Positions 48,231 to 61,206 are shown, numbered from the stretch's first letter. The stretch: 64,000 nt of DNA from Progne subis subis (GCA_022316685.1 JAKJHU010000039.1:7249808-7313807), one strand, 5' to 3'. The notes: a model not told the origin generated them from the letters alone. Made by a program: numbers and translations.

Positions 48231-49474
48231 AAGTACCATCAACCAACATTTTGCCAGAAATAAAAGTTTGTTCACAGTACAGTTATGTGAAAATTTTAGA
48301 GTTTCTGACAAGGAAACTGCAATGATGAATAATATGTATTAATAGAAGTCTCAAGTATTACTGAATCTAAGACTTTTTTTAGTATAAAAACTTACATCAT
48401 TCCAAGGAGGAAAATTGCATTAAAACACTTATCCTGAAGAGTCTTTAGCCCTTAGATTGATACAGCTAATGGGAAGACCTAAGATCCTTGGGAAAGGATC
48501 TTTAATTATGAAGATTAATCTACTTGGATAGATGGCATGTTCAGTGAAAGGACCATGTTTAAATGGACTAAAAAAAATAAGGGTTACAGTGTAAAAAAGG
48601 CATCCTTGTTATAACAAAAAGTTCCTGAGAAGTTAAAAGAAATGGACATATGATGGAGAAGGTACAACTAACACCAACAAAGGCTTCAGGCATCAGCACC
48701 TTGTTATCTAGAAGTCTCTCATACCTTTTCTATGCAGCCTCCCATCAGCAGCTCCACACATCTCTGGCTCCTTTTCTCCTTCTCTCTTCTCCTGCAGTTC
48801 CAGCTCACTCCTTTCTGTCCCTATCATGGCCACCTAACCCTGTCTATCCCTTGCACAACCTTCTGTCCCTTCCTCCTCACAGCAGGGCCAACAGACTCCA
48901 ACTGAACCCCTTCCCAGCTGATTCACTCTTTTATCACACCCATAGCTGTAAGGACAAGGCTGTTCCCACTCTTTGGTAATTAACACAGGTGCAGTATATT
49001 GGGGGCAAGATTGCCTTCAGCACTAACTCTATCTGTCCTCCCACAGACATATTACTGAGAGTCATAAAATAGGTTACCCTCTGTAAACCAGAAACACGGT
49101 GAATGCAGCTGAGCCATTTAATGTTCTCCAGAAGAGTAGAAAAAGATAGTGTTTGATAGCCTTCTTTATTAATGGCATACTATGGTAAGACAGAGAGAGG
49201 AAAGAGACACTGCAGTATGGGCCCAGAGGTGAATAGATAGCACTGAAATTCATTCATACAAGTGATCACTAGCCATTGCCTCATAATTGACAAACATTAT
49301 TTTAAAATCCTGTGATAACACTAATAAAGATCAGTTTATTTCTGGGTGAGATGGTGGCTTTTATAGACTTTATAACCAAATAAACACTTTCTTTCAATAA
49401 GAGCAAAGACAAGACAAACTGATCTTGTATTGAAAAAATTCAATATCCTGAATGTAAGTATAGAAATGCATAGC

Positions 49475-49523
49475 TACATATATATATATAAGTATATAAT
49501 TCAATATAAGTATATAATTCAAT
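49475..49523. repeat. TA microsatellite plus 18-bp tandem duplication
   Basis: A TATATA tract runs into two identical abutting copies of ATAAGTATATAATTCAAT (49488-49505 and 49506-49523). Exact identity suggests a fairly recent slippage or duplication event. Confidence 0.85.
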
Positions 49524-50204
49524 AAATATTAATGTTTGAAAATTTCTGTTTCTGTAGGGCCCATGTAGGGACATACTTAGCTGAACCTACTGGATAAGCA
49601 ATTTTATTTTTTAATTTTTCCTTTAAAATAAAGGGGACACTTTGAATTTCTTTGCGTCATATGGACATGTTTCCCATAAATTGTGTATGAGTCAAGGAAA
49701 GAAAAATCCTTAATGGCATTAACATACCAGCTACATAAGCTACATAAATAACTGGTAGGCTGAAAAAGAAAGAGAGGCCTGGGAAAAATGAAATCCAAGT
49801 TGTTGGTGCCCCATGTCTTGTCTGTACAGCTCAGAGAGCAAAATTGATGTGATCCTGGCCAGTACTTAATCTGAAGGCAAACATTCATTTACAAGGACCT
49901 TCAAATTGAGGTGGTTTTTTGGAAAGTGCATCCCAGCAAGGTTTTTTGAGGGCTGGATTTTCCTTCTGTGTCCTGCTCTACTTCTGCTTTAGGTCCTGAA
50001 TTCAGTTTGCTATTTAGCCACCCTGCAATGTTGTCTCTCTGTATATGTGTTTCGTAGTCAGACTTACACTTCTATCATACATGGGGGGTTTTTGTGGACA
50101 TCTGTCAGTTCATTAAAAAACATTTGTAATTCATTAAACATTATTACAAGCCACACAAGGATCTCTTTCCTTTGGCTGAGACAACTGTGTTTCTCTATAG
50201 CATC

Positions 50205-50220
50205 TTCTCTTTAAAGAGAA
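50205..50220. repeat. 16-bp perfect palindrome
   Basis: TTCTCTTTAAAGAGAA equals its reverse complement. AT-rich, so less surprising than the palindromes at 23850 and 38881. Confidence 0.65.
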
Positions 50221-51846
50221 AAAAAGGAGATTTTTGCTCATCTTTTCCTGATTTTTTATTTCAGACAGCTGAGGGCTGTCTAGCAAACATGTGCTATGGA
50301 CAGTCTGCTTTAAAAGACCTAGGAAGCTGGAGTTTTGATCAAAGAGGACATCATTTCACTGTCCAAAGTAAATAATCCAATGTTTAAATTTTGAGAACTC
50401 TGCTCATGAACATTCAATTCAGCACTGGGTTTAGGAAAGCAGACAAATAAACAAGGACTAGTTAAATCCTATTTACTGAATTTATCTCTCTCAGTATTTG
50501 GCAGTAAAAATGAAGGGTGTCCACCTGGCACCCAATACAGATTTGCAATTATTTGAATTGATTCTCAGGTGATTTCCAGTGCATGACAAATTATGACCTC
50601 CCCAATTGCTATGGGGGAGAAGGACAATCTCTTCTCATGCTAGTGAAATTGCAATTTTTTAAGGATTTCTGAGGATTTCACAAACATTCTACAAGGCCAG
50701 TGACAAACAGGTAAGGAGAGTGAATAACCTCTGTGATACCAGATGTTAAATGACTTCCACCAAAAAAAACCCTGTTATCCATTCCCTTGTGACACACCAT
50801 TTCCTCTCTGACTTTTCATTATCCTAACCACATAAATGCTAAAGTGACCAGCTGGAATTAATGGACACTTTAATGAACCTTGTAAAACTACAAGTTTTTA
50901 AATATAAACTAATGTTGCATTGTAAAGATATTCAGCTATTGCATCTCTTTGAACAAATTTAATACAGGAGAAAAAAAGACAAGAAAATAAAAACAGAGAA
51001 AATGGTGACTTGATATGAAGAGAAATTTAGAGTAAGAGTACTGCACCTCCGAAAACCAGGCAAAGGAGATAATGCAATCATACAAATACAAAAAGAAGAA
51101 AATACTCTTTTCTGCCAGAGGTGAGTAGTAGCATTCCCTTAACTTCTTCTCTCTTTTCAGTTGTTAGTGCTGTGAAGTAACAACTTGTATTCACAGCTCC
51201 TAGATAAGTAGTATTGATATTTCAGATGTCTGCTGAGAGCTTGTGGTATAACAAGTTGTAAAACACACTATTGGGAACACAGGAAATATTAATTCCCGTG
51301 TTTCAGGATAACCACTTCCAGGGCTCGAGAAGGTCAAGATGACATTTCCTGCATAGCACATAATTGCTCCCCAATTAGTACAAAGATTTTCACCTAAAAA
51401 GCCCTTGTAAAGCCAGACTAGACAAAGCAGTGATAAGATACTCTGTTGCAATAAAAAGATTTTAGTTTTTCATTTTGAAAATTAGAACCATCAGACTTCT
51501 AAGAAATTTAGTTTAAGTTTTCTTTTTAAATTAAGTGAAAAGGATTTTTTTTAGAAGTATTTTTACTATTACTGATTGATTTTGGAAAGAATCTGAAACA
51601 GCCTTTTCTGCTAAAGGAAAAATTAATCCAAATATTTAAAATATTTTCAGAACAATAAAGTTTAAAAGGCAGGCAAATATTGTTGCTGACTCAGGATTAA
51701 GTCGACAAAAACTTCATCTGGGAAAAATATTTTACTAGAAAAGAAAACTGGAATAAAAGCGTTGGAGATAGTCCTGAAAGAAGACAAATTTACAAAATGT
51801 TGCCAATTTTCAGCAAGGAAAAGATGAAATAAATCCTCACCGTTGG

Positions 51847-52010
51847 AAAAAAAAAACAAAAACAAAAACAAAACAAACAAACAAAAAAAAAAACCCCACA
51901 CAAAAAAAAAAAAAGAAAAAAAACACAAAAACCAAAAAAAAACGACCACCAAAACCAAAACTCAAAAAACAAACAAACAAAAAACCCAAACAAACAAAAA
52001 AAAGCAAACC
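51847..52010 (+). repeat. A-rich low-complexity tract, (CAAA)n/(CAAAA)n
   Basis: About 165 bp built of A runs broken by single or short C runs and a few G, for example AAACAAACAAACAAAAAA. The strand bias is extreme: almost no T over the whole tract. It produces K/N/T-rich frames on + and F-rich frames on - that are artefacts. Confidence 0.9.
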
Positions 52011-52910
52011 ATGGTGTCAAAAAGATGTAAAAAACACATAAAGTTCTTCATGATAATGATGATGATGAAGATAAATAAGAAAATAAACTAGGACCTGCAT
52101 ATTCAAGCAAGAAGAACAGGATATTTCCATTTGTTTTCTATTTCCTTGAAATATTATGTGTCTTTCATTCAAACATCATGGGCCTTTGTGAAACCTCTGC
52201 ATAGCAGTAACTGTCAAACAAGGTGAGGCTCAGAGGCTCCATCCATTAGCACTGCTTAACTTGGGAAGCTCAGCTGCAACATCTTGTGCTGAAATGCAGA
52301 ACTCTCATCTGCATTCTGATGTAATGAACAGACACAGCTATAGAGGGTGTTTAGAATAAAAGTTCAGAGGAGGCTGAGACGGTCTTAAAGCTGTGTTTTC
52401 CAGAGGACCGGTCACAAAAGGCTGGCAGACTATGGAAGGTATGTGAGCTTTCAAGAAGAAAGGTTTTTTATGCATTGATCACAGCAGCTTCTTCTGGCAA
52501 ACATTAAGGCCCATGTGCTTTGTGCATTTTTCAGTGTTAAACTTTTTCAGATATTTCAACAACAACATCAGATGCAGTTGAATTCGATCACTACAAATCA
52601 GATTTGTGATCAGGAAAGTCAGCTACCCATGTCATCTACTCATTCTGCCAGTACCATCTTTTTCAGTACCATGGCAGCAGATGCTGTGAGCTACATTTTC
52701 CCATTATTGTCCCTGAGCAACTTTTCTGCAAAAAGTCTTGTTAAGTTCAGTGCATAAGTGAATTTTATTCTCAGTGGCAGAAGATCTGATTGCAATCTTT
52801 ATCACAGACTTTTCCCTAGCTTCTATCCCCTATCATAACCCATCAACAGATGATCTTTTTCTGAGAGCACTTACTATTGTTGGTAATAGTAGTCAATACT
52901 TACATTTGGA

Positions 52911-52932
52911 ACAGGTGCTTGGGAGCACCTGT
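52911..52932. repeat. Hairpin, 9-bp perfect stem, with inverted E-boxes
   Basis: ACAGGTGCT (52911-52919), loop TGGG, AGCACCTGT (52924-52932). Each arm has a CAGGTG/CACCTG E-box, the site type preferred by ZEB and SNAIL factors, which favour paired sites. Function inferred only. Confidence 0.6.
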
Positions 52933-53185
52933 GCTGTGCTGCAGAACAGATAGCATCAAATAGAAAGAAAAAAATGTGGTGAAAAATGAGCAGTTTCTCT
53001 AATAGTTGTTTCCTTTTGGAAAAAACCTCTTCATGGCTTTGTTCCGGTTGTGCAACCTATCTTGCAAATAAAGCATCAATAGAATATTAGATTGATTGTT
53101 TTGAGCTAATTAAATTTTTTTCCAGGAAAAAGAGAAATGTCAGAACATTTAGCCTACTGCATGTTTTTCTAAAATATGGTGCCAA

Positions 53186-53217
<32 letters not shown>

Positions 53218-53232
53218 GTAAAAAAAAAAAAA
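53186..53232. repeat. Compound microsatellite (GT)n(AT)n plus poly-A
   Basis: About ten GT units, then about six TA units, then after TGTA an A12 run. A likely polymorphic marker. Confidence 0.92.
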
Positions 53233-54934
53233 GGAGGATTCACCACATTCCTGTGTTCCTCTGAAACTCACTTAATTCATCTTCCAGTATTGAATAGTTT
53301 TAATGTGAGATTCCAAGATTCATGACTATGTATTTCAATTGTAAATGGATGAAAAGATGTTTTAACAAAAAACCAGGAGTGTATCACTAGAATTGGTCAG
53401 AATGAAAGTTTTATAACTGAAGAAAAATGTAGGGGAAAAATGAGGTCAAGTTCCCAACTGAACTAAATGCTCCCACATCACCCCACACACTAGCAGTGAA
53501 GCAGATAACCTATCTGCAAAGCTAGAGCTCAGTTACATGAAGATTTCTTTCTCCTCTTCCTATAAAAGGCAAATTTACAGTTTTGAGTTATGAAGGATAA
53601 CATGAAAGTGAAAAAATAACTCACAAGCAAGGCTCCTTTTTTTCTTTAAAACATTTGAGACATTAGAAACATATTTTCCCCTAAATTTCAGTTGTCTGCT
53701 GAAGCATTTGCATACTGCAAATCAAAAAACAGCAATAAGTAGACTCTGGCTCAAGATTCAACCTCTGACAAAGAAAATTGTAAGTAAAATGTACAGTCTG
53801 ATTTAAACCACCTACTCAGGAACCTATGACCGACTGCAGGCCATAATTTTGCAAACAAAAATTATTTTCATGGGCAAGGATTACCGTTCATGGAAGAGAT
53901 GGGGTGAAAACTATATTTTCCTTCATGTTTTTAAGCTCATTCCCATTATTATCTACAGCCCAAAAAAGTGGATCCACTGAGTGCCAAGGGCTTTAGCCAG
54001 TGGGATGTGTTCATGGGTGGCTGGTCTGCACCAAAGGGGTTTGGCTGTGTAAGCCATCCAAGATTTGAGTCTTTGTGAGCGGTTTGCTCTTCTACACCCT
54101 CTCCAGCCACACAGCTGAAGGGAAGGGGAGAGAGAAAAGCAAAACTCCAGGAAGGAGCCTGAGAGAAGCTGCAATTAAAATAGGCCTGGCCAAATGCCAG
54201 CCCTGAATGCCTCTGGATACAATGGGTCCTAAATCTAAATTAGGCCAACTGCCAGGCTTGGGGACGCATGCACAGCCATAATCTCCCAAGAGCAGACAGA
54301 CAGCAAAGTTCAATTGAGCGTTCTCAGTTCACCAGTCAGTCAGAGAAATCCTTAGCCATGGCAACACTTGCCAAACATTTTTCATGTACAACACAAATAA
54401 AAATAAAAGAAATTTTAAAAATTATTGAATTCCTATCACTTTGGAAAAAAGGTGGGAGAACATTTGAGATCTGGGAAGAGAAATACTAAAATGCACATAT
54501 GGGCAGAGCTAGAAAAGCTATTTTTTGACAAGGCCACATGCCTACACATGAATGACACTGATTTACCTTTCATTAACAAGCACAATTGCGAAAATGTTGG
54601 TGAAGAGGGAACAAATTAAATAAGAAAGCCACATGGCAATATAGTTTGGCTACAATTTATGTTTGTTGCATTCTCAGCTTGTACAAGACAGACTTCCAGT
54701 AATCCCCTCTTTGACACTAGCACTATGATGCAACTTTTTCTCTTCTTAGTCTCAGTTATTGGCCATCTGTCTGTGCAAAACAAAATAGTCTGAATATCAT
54801 TTCTTCTTCATAATGTGGAAACAATAATGAAATACATTACAGGAAAAGCATGCTGGAATTAGGATACTTCCCAGTTCAAACGAGAGAGCTGGAACCCATA
54901 CTAAGGCTGCTGGACTCCAAGTCCTGCCACAGCC

Positions 54935-55580
54935 GCGTACCAGGAGCCAACTGCAGGGACTGCCAGCGAGGAAAAAACCATTAAATCACAGCCAGCACTA
55001 CTCTGGGCCTGGAGTCCAATGAAAAGAGAGTTTTAGTTATTATTAATGCCACTGTAAAGAAAACAAACCCTGCAAACACGCACACATTCGAAGCCCAAAG
55101 CAGCCCGGGGAAAGCGGCCCTGAGGGCGAGGTCAGTCCTCACAGCCTTCTGCAGCACTGGGCTCTGCTCTCCTTCACATCAAGCACAGTATCAGGATTTG
55201 GCATCTTCCACTCATCCTCTCATCATTTCCACAGAAAGAAAAAAAAAAAAAAAAAAAAAGGCAGGGATGGGTGGATAGAGGTGGTTATGGCTTACCTGGA
55301 GCCTGCTGTCTGGAAAGTGCCCCGCAAAGGGAGCACGGGTGACACCAGGGACACGCAGCGGCAGGGCTGCAGGTGCTGGGGACAGTCCTGCTGGGTACTT
55401 GTGAGGTGCCTCTGCAGCCCAAGAAGGGAGAAGAAGCTCAACAGGTCAGAGAAGCAGCAGCATCCTTGGTCTGGGCCAAAAGGACAAACAGGGCTGGACA
55501 GGGCAGTCAGGAGCAAGGATACAGGTCAGAGTGGAAGCCTTGTCACCAGGAGATACAGGATACTGTAGGTAAAAAACTAG
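54935..55580 (-). promoter_or_regulatory. CpG-enriched patch with a consensus minus-strand splice donor
   Basis: About twelve CpGs between 54935 and 55400 (CAGCCGCGTACC, CAGCCCGGGG, AGCGGCCCTGAGGGCGAGG, ACACGCAGCGGC), against a near absence elsewhere, with high GC to about 55530. On the - strand, CTCCAG|GTAAGCC at 55290-55302 fits the 5' splice-site consensus well, with the last exon base at 55296. A 74-codon - frame (55292-55516) begins within the patch but resembles no known protein. The picture suits a small first exon of a minus-strand transcript, perhaps non-coding, but splice-like words also occur by chance. An A21 run (55239-55259) interrupts the patch. Confidence 0.35.
55239..55259 (+). 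repeat. Poly-A tract (A21)
   Basis: Homopolymer run inside the CpG-enriched patch. No polyadenylation signal precedes it closely, so a processed pseudogene tail is not supported. Confidence 0.9.
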
Positions 55581-55923
55581 GGAACATCTTGGTAAACCTC
55601 ATTCCCCTACAAATTCTGAAGACGATATAATACTTGGAAAGACCCACATCTCCCAGTAGTTAAATTGGGAAATCTGGCCTAACTAGCCAAGACTTGCAGC
55701 TATGATCCTAGGTTTGCCCTAGTACTTACCTTTGTCAGTCTGAATCACTAACTGTATTTTTGCCTTTCTTTTGTACACAGTGTTTATGCAGAGATCCTCA
55801 TAAATAAACCTGAGGATATTGAACCTCACCATCTAATAGATGAAAAATTAGTTCTTATGCAATAGCTGAAAAAGTAATTCTTATCTTACTGATCACCAAC
55901 ATTTCTAGGAAGACAGAGATACC

Positions 55924-55943
55924 AAAAGAAAGAAAGAAAGAAA
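55924..55943 (+). repeat. (AAAG)n microsatellite
   Basis: Four to five AAAG units. Simple repeat. Confidence 0.85.
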
Positions 55944-56643
55944 TATGCAATGATTTCTGTGTACCTTTTCTCCAAAAAATATAACCACATGGTATTTATT
56001 GTCTGTTGTTTTGGGTTTTTTTCTTTTATGATTGACAGAAGTGAAGAAAGTCTCCCAAAGGAGTATATAAATAATTTAAATAGCACATACAGTGGATGCC
56101 GGTACCCAGCCAAATTCACCCTGGCTGTAATTCTGCTTGGCTCTCACATTCCATCTCCAAAGCAGACAAACCAAACGTGTAACAGAGAATAAAAAATACT
56201 AATAATCCTCTCTAGTAACAGTTATAATATGTCTTAATATAATTTAAAATCTAAGCTGCATTTTCAGAAAGGTTATAAGAAAATGATGTGTTGAACTGCT
56301 CTGGGATCATGGGATGGAAAACACTACATATATTCTAAATCTTTGTTAACTACGACAACTTGCATACCATTACTTTGAACACAGCCAATCCAAAGTTAGT
56401 GTAGAAGGTGCTGTAGGAGTATTTTAAATCAGGGCATCAAGCCAGAGAATATTAAAGTATATAAGTATATAAGCTGCCTTCCTGTCTCTAGAGGTTTTAA
56501 TACAATGAAGGCTTGAACTCCTGTTAGCCTTGGTACATGAATTATGATGTACTAACTGTTCATCTGAGCACAACCAGTCCATTGTAAACCTGAGGAAAAG
56601 GGATATTACCCTCCAGTGAAAACTAAGCATTGTTTTCTCTGCC

Positions 56644-56664
56644 TTTTTTTTTTTTTTTTTTTTT
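56644..56664 (+). repeat. Poly-T tract (T21)
   Basis: Run of 21 T, followed by AATAAAAAA. Homopolymer microsatellite. Confidence 0.9.
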
Positions 56665-57778
56665 AATAAAAAAGTTAAAATTTCATTTCAACACTAAAAA
56701 AAATTTAAGGTCTTGGTTTGTGTGATGGTTTGCAAGACCACATGAAAATGGCTTCTTTTGTTTGTTTTTTTATATCATTAGGGAGTTAAGGTGTTCTTTT
56801 TCATGTAAATATTCTAGAGAATTAAATGTGTGCACAAGTTAATTTGGAAGTTGAAATAAATTTCATTACTTTAAGGAAAACATGGTTTGCTACAGCAGCC
56901 CAAGGAAAATCGATGAGCTCTGTTTTTGTATTTGAACATCTTACCAGCTACAATTTGAAATAAGCTGAGGGAGAAGAGAATATATACAGACTTCCTATCA
57001 AAGTTAAAGCACAAAGCACAAGCATCATTAAACTCTTCAAAATCTTTGTCAGAGGTAAAAATGTTCTATATGAGAGGAAAACCAAAAGAGAAAATGGAAA
57101 ATTAGCCTTGTTTAAATTCCTAATATGGGATTTCACCTTTTAAATCTGTTAGAGCTCCTTCCTAATCCACAGCTATAGAGGCATTTGAAACAGCAGCTCT
57201 CAAGGACTAAATGTTTTGTGGTTTGTTCTACATACAGAATCATTTACTTAACAACCAAATTGCTCGTTATATTAAGAAATAGTTGCATGGTTTCTTTGCA
57301 CTATTTTAGGTGTCAAGAAACCTTCTTTTGCAATGTAAAAATACTGCACCTCATCCTGCACCGCTGTGGGTTTAGGAAGTCAGACAGATGTAAGCATCAT
57401 TACTGAACTTGAATTAACTGTGCTATACCAATTAACACGGCAGTCCACAGCCATGTTATCGATGCCTTTCAGAAAGTTCCAAAGAACACATCTGCCTCTG
57501 AACTAGCCACTGCTAATGGCGATGTTTCCCAAGGCTTTTTGGGGAGAGCGGTGTCCTTCCCACTCTGGTACAACCACTCTGTGAACTCCATTGAAATCAT
57601 CTTGCTGATGCTGCAGTAAGATCTTACCCAGGTCCCAGGTGTTGTCTCATTATTTGTGTTATGTGTACTGCCTCAGTTGGTGTTCTGTCTGCTCTATCAA
57701 TGCTCAAGCTCTTCGAGTTTGTTCCTGTGTGTTTAAAACTCAAGAAAGGATCACAAGTGACACTCACTTTCTAAAAGG

Positions 57779-60700
57779 GTGGGGACATTAAACATGGGCC
57801 TGATACGTGCATATGGCAAAAGCTTATGGTTTTTAACATTAAAAAAGGTTTGTAAAAAACACTATAAAAAGTTAAATCTAGCATGGATAAAAATCACCAG
57901 GGATGTCAGTGTGAATTTTAACCCGGCAAATTCCTCAGAATATGCTCTTTTTGAAAACCTTATAAAACAAATACTAGATGAAACAGAAGTGGTCTTACAG
58001 AATTCATTGAACCTGCTTACAAGTATAAAGAATGTGTACTATTTATCTGCATGTGTAAGTAATTAAAATTCAAAGTATTAACATGAATAGTAAGAATACC
58101 AAGAACTTTAATGAGTCCCTGTGGAACATAGACCAAGCTAGTTTGTTTGGCTAAAATCTTTCATAAATATAACTGCAGTGGAATTGTGCACACAAGAACA
58201 ATAAAGCAGAGTAACTGCCTGAAAAACAAAACCAAATAAATGTGGACAAAGGAAAAAAGCACGAATAAATATAACTTCAGTGTAGCAAATATAAATGAGA
58301 ACTAGAGAAAACGCTATCAGGATATAGTGAGGAAGGCAGCTAAACAAGAATTGCTGTCTCTTTATCTCCCACTTCATGCTTGTTTCATGCCACAAAATCA
58401 AGACAAAAGCAATAAAAGTAACTTGTGAAAAAATAACAGATGCATACCAGAGCATCATATTGAAATGTACGCACAGATGAACCACTTTCACCAGATGACA
58501 ACGGAAGAGTCAAAAGATGTTTCTCTGCAATCCACTTCTGAAGTTGTAAATGGACCTGAGTTGGCTTGTTAGACAAGAGAGTGCATCAAAGCATGCTGTC
58601 CTCCCCCAGAGGAGCATCTTTTAACAGCCTCATAAGTCTTTTGAGCGCCAATTTTCCAAATATGTTCCAAGGACACGAAAGAAGTCAGTCACTCCAATCC
58701 CTGTTTTAACTGAAGGATTTGATTAACCATCCAGAACATATTACCTTGGGGCACATGACAAGGTCACATCTCTACCTCCATTGCACAGATTTTCAAACTG
58801 TTTGTGAAACAGCTCCCAGAGGGCTGTATAAAGCTTTAAAGCACACCAAAATGAGAGAGACTTCTCTGTAAAATGTTACATTTTAACATAAAACATAGCC
58901 CCTGAATCATAACCAACTTGGACATGGACAGAATAGGGCAGAAAACCTGCAGAAGATAGAGTGAAAGTTGTCCCAGCACACACCTTCCCTGCTTATTTTC
59001 AGAGGCCTGAGAATACCCTTCATTAATCTGGCTGGATCCACAGCTGGCTTGCACAGCACCTAGCCTCCAGCACTTCAGAGTCTAGTACAACATGTAGCTT
59101 TTCACTGGGACTTAGACTTATTTTATGACGTAAGGAAAGGCATGATGAGTAAAAAATGGATGTACAAAAAACCACAGTCCTGGAAGCAAAAAATGGACCA
59201 AACTGAGGGGTTGCATCTGTGTGGGAATCATGGTCTTGAGGCTTCTGAAATTCAGCCATTGCTCATAAAACAAAACCAGGAGACCAAGTGGTGGTTCATT
59301 ATTTTCATCCTATCATCAAATGTCACTTGAGACATGGAAGGGTTGCATCCAGATCCGCTCTCTATTTGAGACATTTTTGAAATGTTTTTCCTACACAAGC
59401 TCCTTTAATTGCCTTTTAAAAACTGGGTTTGAATCTTTGCCACAATTAACATTTATGTACATAACATTCAGTAAAGCATGAACAGAAAGGAAAAAAAAAA
59501 AAAACAAAACAGTAAAAATGTTGGTTTTACTTATTGCAGGTCAAAATATTAAAGTCATTTCAATACGTAGTAAACATGTATGTGTAGACACAAAGCCACA
59601 GTAACATTGTCTGCACCAAGAAAACAAAACCCAATAATATTAATTTCAGTTATCTGTAGTGAAATGCAACACCGGAAATATTCTAAATAGAAATAATGTG
59701 CTCAGACACATCAGATTATTTTTCTCTCTATAGGTTTTGTGTTATATTTATTTTTGTCAGCATCAGCTTGTCTACTGACACTTTTGAATTGCAGCAGGTT
59801 TATGCAGTATAAGAGCCTGAAGAATAATAAAAAAAAATGGTTTCCTGATTCAAAAGATTAGCCTCTAGCACAGACAACCTTTATTCTGGCTATAATACAA
59901 TTCACATCTGGTTAAACAAGATGTAATGCATAGAGAGGGTCTCTCTGTCATGCAGGCCTGATGCATTAAGTCTTTATTTTTCCTGTTTGCTGAGCTCTAA
60001 GGTTCAGTGGTGAACGTGAATGGAGGTCTCACAGACCTTTCCTTTTTTAGCTTAGAGGTCAAACCTACTGCATGAAATACAGAAAAAAACCCAACTTTTT
60101 TTAAAAAAACTAACTCACAGTAAGGATTATTATTCTTATGTATTCTGTCAAACAGGGATAGTCAGTTTTTACAGTAATGTCATTACTTACAGTGAAATTT
60201 TAGTGATTTGCCTCCGTTGCATTCCTGGCAGAATAAAGTAACAGTAGCAACAGCAAGTTGACTTTTTTTTTCACAAAGATAATTATTTAAAGTGTCAGTA
60301 GTATCTCACAGTGGTAGAGAAAAAGGAAAGTTGCTTTCTTAAGAGAACCAGACTTGAAAAACTATATGCACAATAAAGACATCTCAAAGTAACAGCCAAC
60401 ACAAAAACATGTATAAATGCCGTGAGTTCTGCTTTTCATCCTAACCACTACACATGCTTATTTTCAGACCATGAACAAAAGCTTTTATTAAATGACAAGA
60501 AGGAGTAATTAATTTAGAAATATGAAAATACTTGTTTATCAGTGCATATTGGTCAAATTCTTAGTAACCGTAAAGCTCTCATTAACTGAGTTAAGAGACT
60601 AAGGAAGGTTTCAATATTGCCAGAAAAAAGATTTTTAGCCAGGAAAAATGCAAGGAAATCCATCTGTGAGAAAAGAAACTGAAACACAGTGATAAAACAT

Positions 60701-61185
60701 GAGCAAACGTTCAGTGGAGGCATGTGAACACAGGCAAACTGGGACAAAGCGAAGAAAGGAGCAGAGGTGTTGGAACTCTGCAGGGGTCAGCTCTCCTGGG
60801 GCATGCTCAGCCACTTTGCTCACAGGGCTGGAAGCACACCAGCTCCCAGATGTTAACCTGGAGATCTGAGCCATGACATAAAACCTCTGAAGGAAAGCAT
60901 CCTGTCCTCCTTTCTATGCAACACAAGAACTCGGGGCCGTGTGCCTCGTGGCCTTTAGCTATAATGAATGTGTCTGCTGTCTTAATGCACAGCTCTCTGC
61001 TGGGCCATTGACTCAGGTGTGTCCTGTCCCCTGGCAAACATTTTGGGGCTGCAGCCAACACAAAGCATCATCTTAACAGAGTGACTGCCAAGTGGCAGAG
61101 AGAGAAGGAATTTGTGTGATGTTCCTCAACAGCTTCTGTGCGCACAAGGTCTGCGAGAGTTCTGCTTGATTTGCTGTCCAAGTTG
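57779..61185. other. Non-coding DNA with one protein-like but unassigned open frame
   Basis: A 95-codon + frame at 57779-58066 has an amphipathic, protein-like composition and ends beside a good splice donor word (GTAAGTAA at 58043-58050), but I cannot match it to a family. The rest is AT-rich with no recognised feature, apart from a CRE-variant word TGACGTAA at 59126-59133. Confidence 0.35.
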
Positions 61186-61206
61186 CTGCTCAGCATTGCT
61201 GAGCAG
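61186..61206. repeat. Hairpin, 9-bp perfect stem, 3-nt loop
   Basis: CTGCTCAGC (61186-61194), ATT, GCTGAGCAG (61198-61206). It includes TGCTCAGC / GCTGAGCA, close to half-sites of a Maf/NRL-type element (TGCTGA). GC-balanced, so less likely by chance than the AT hairpins. Confidence 0.7.

Larger units (their letters stand above)
48231..51846. other. Non-coding DNA
   Basis: The 48650-48979 frame (109 codons, +) is a pyrimidine-rich stretch translating to S/P/L-rich low-complexity peptide and is not gene-like. A 16-bp palindrome and a TA tract with an 18-bp tandem duplication are listed separately. Nothing else recognised. Confidence 0.5.
52011..54934. other. Non-coding AT-rich DNA
   Basis: Holds a hairpin (52911-52932), a compound microsatellite (53186-53232) and a degenerate RE1-like word at 52662-52680 (see rejected items). 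Open frames at most 80 codons, none recognised. Confidence 0.5.
55581..57778. other. Non-coding AT-rich DNA
   Basis: An (AAAG)n microsatellite at 55924-55943 and a T21 run at 56644-56664 are present. Open frames at most 80 codons. No named repeat or RNA. Confidence 0.55.

Noticed and set aside
48650..48979. 109-codon open frame on +
   Set aside because: C/T-rich tract translating to S, P and L runs; not gene-like.
51662..52091. F-rich and K-rich open frames, one resembling a membrane protein
   Set aside because: Entirely due to the A-rich low-complexity tract read on either strand.
52662..52680. RE1/NRSF-like word TTCAGTACCATGG
   Set aside because: The left half fits with one mismatch, but the right half does not fit GGACAGCGCC even with a one-base gap.
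55239..55259. A21 as a retroposed mRNA tail
   Set aside because: The preceding 300 bp have no polyadenylation signal and no recognisable transcript.
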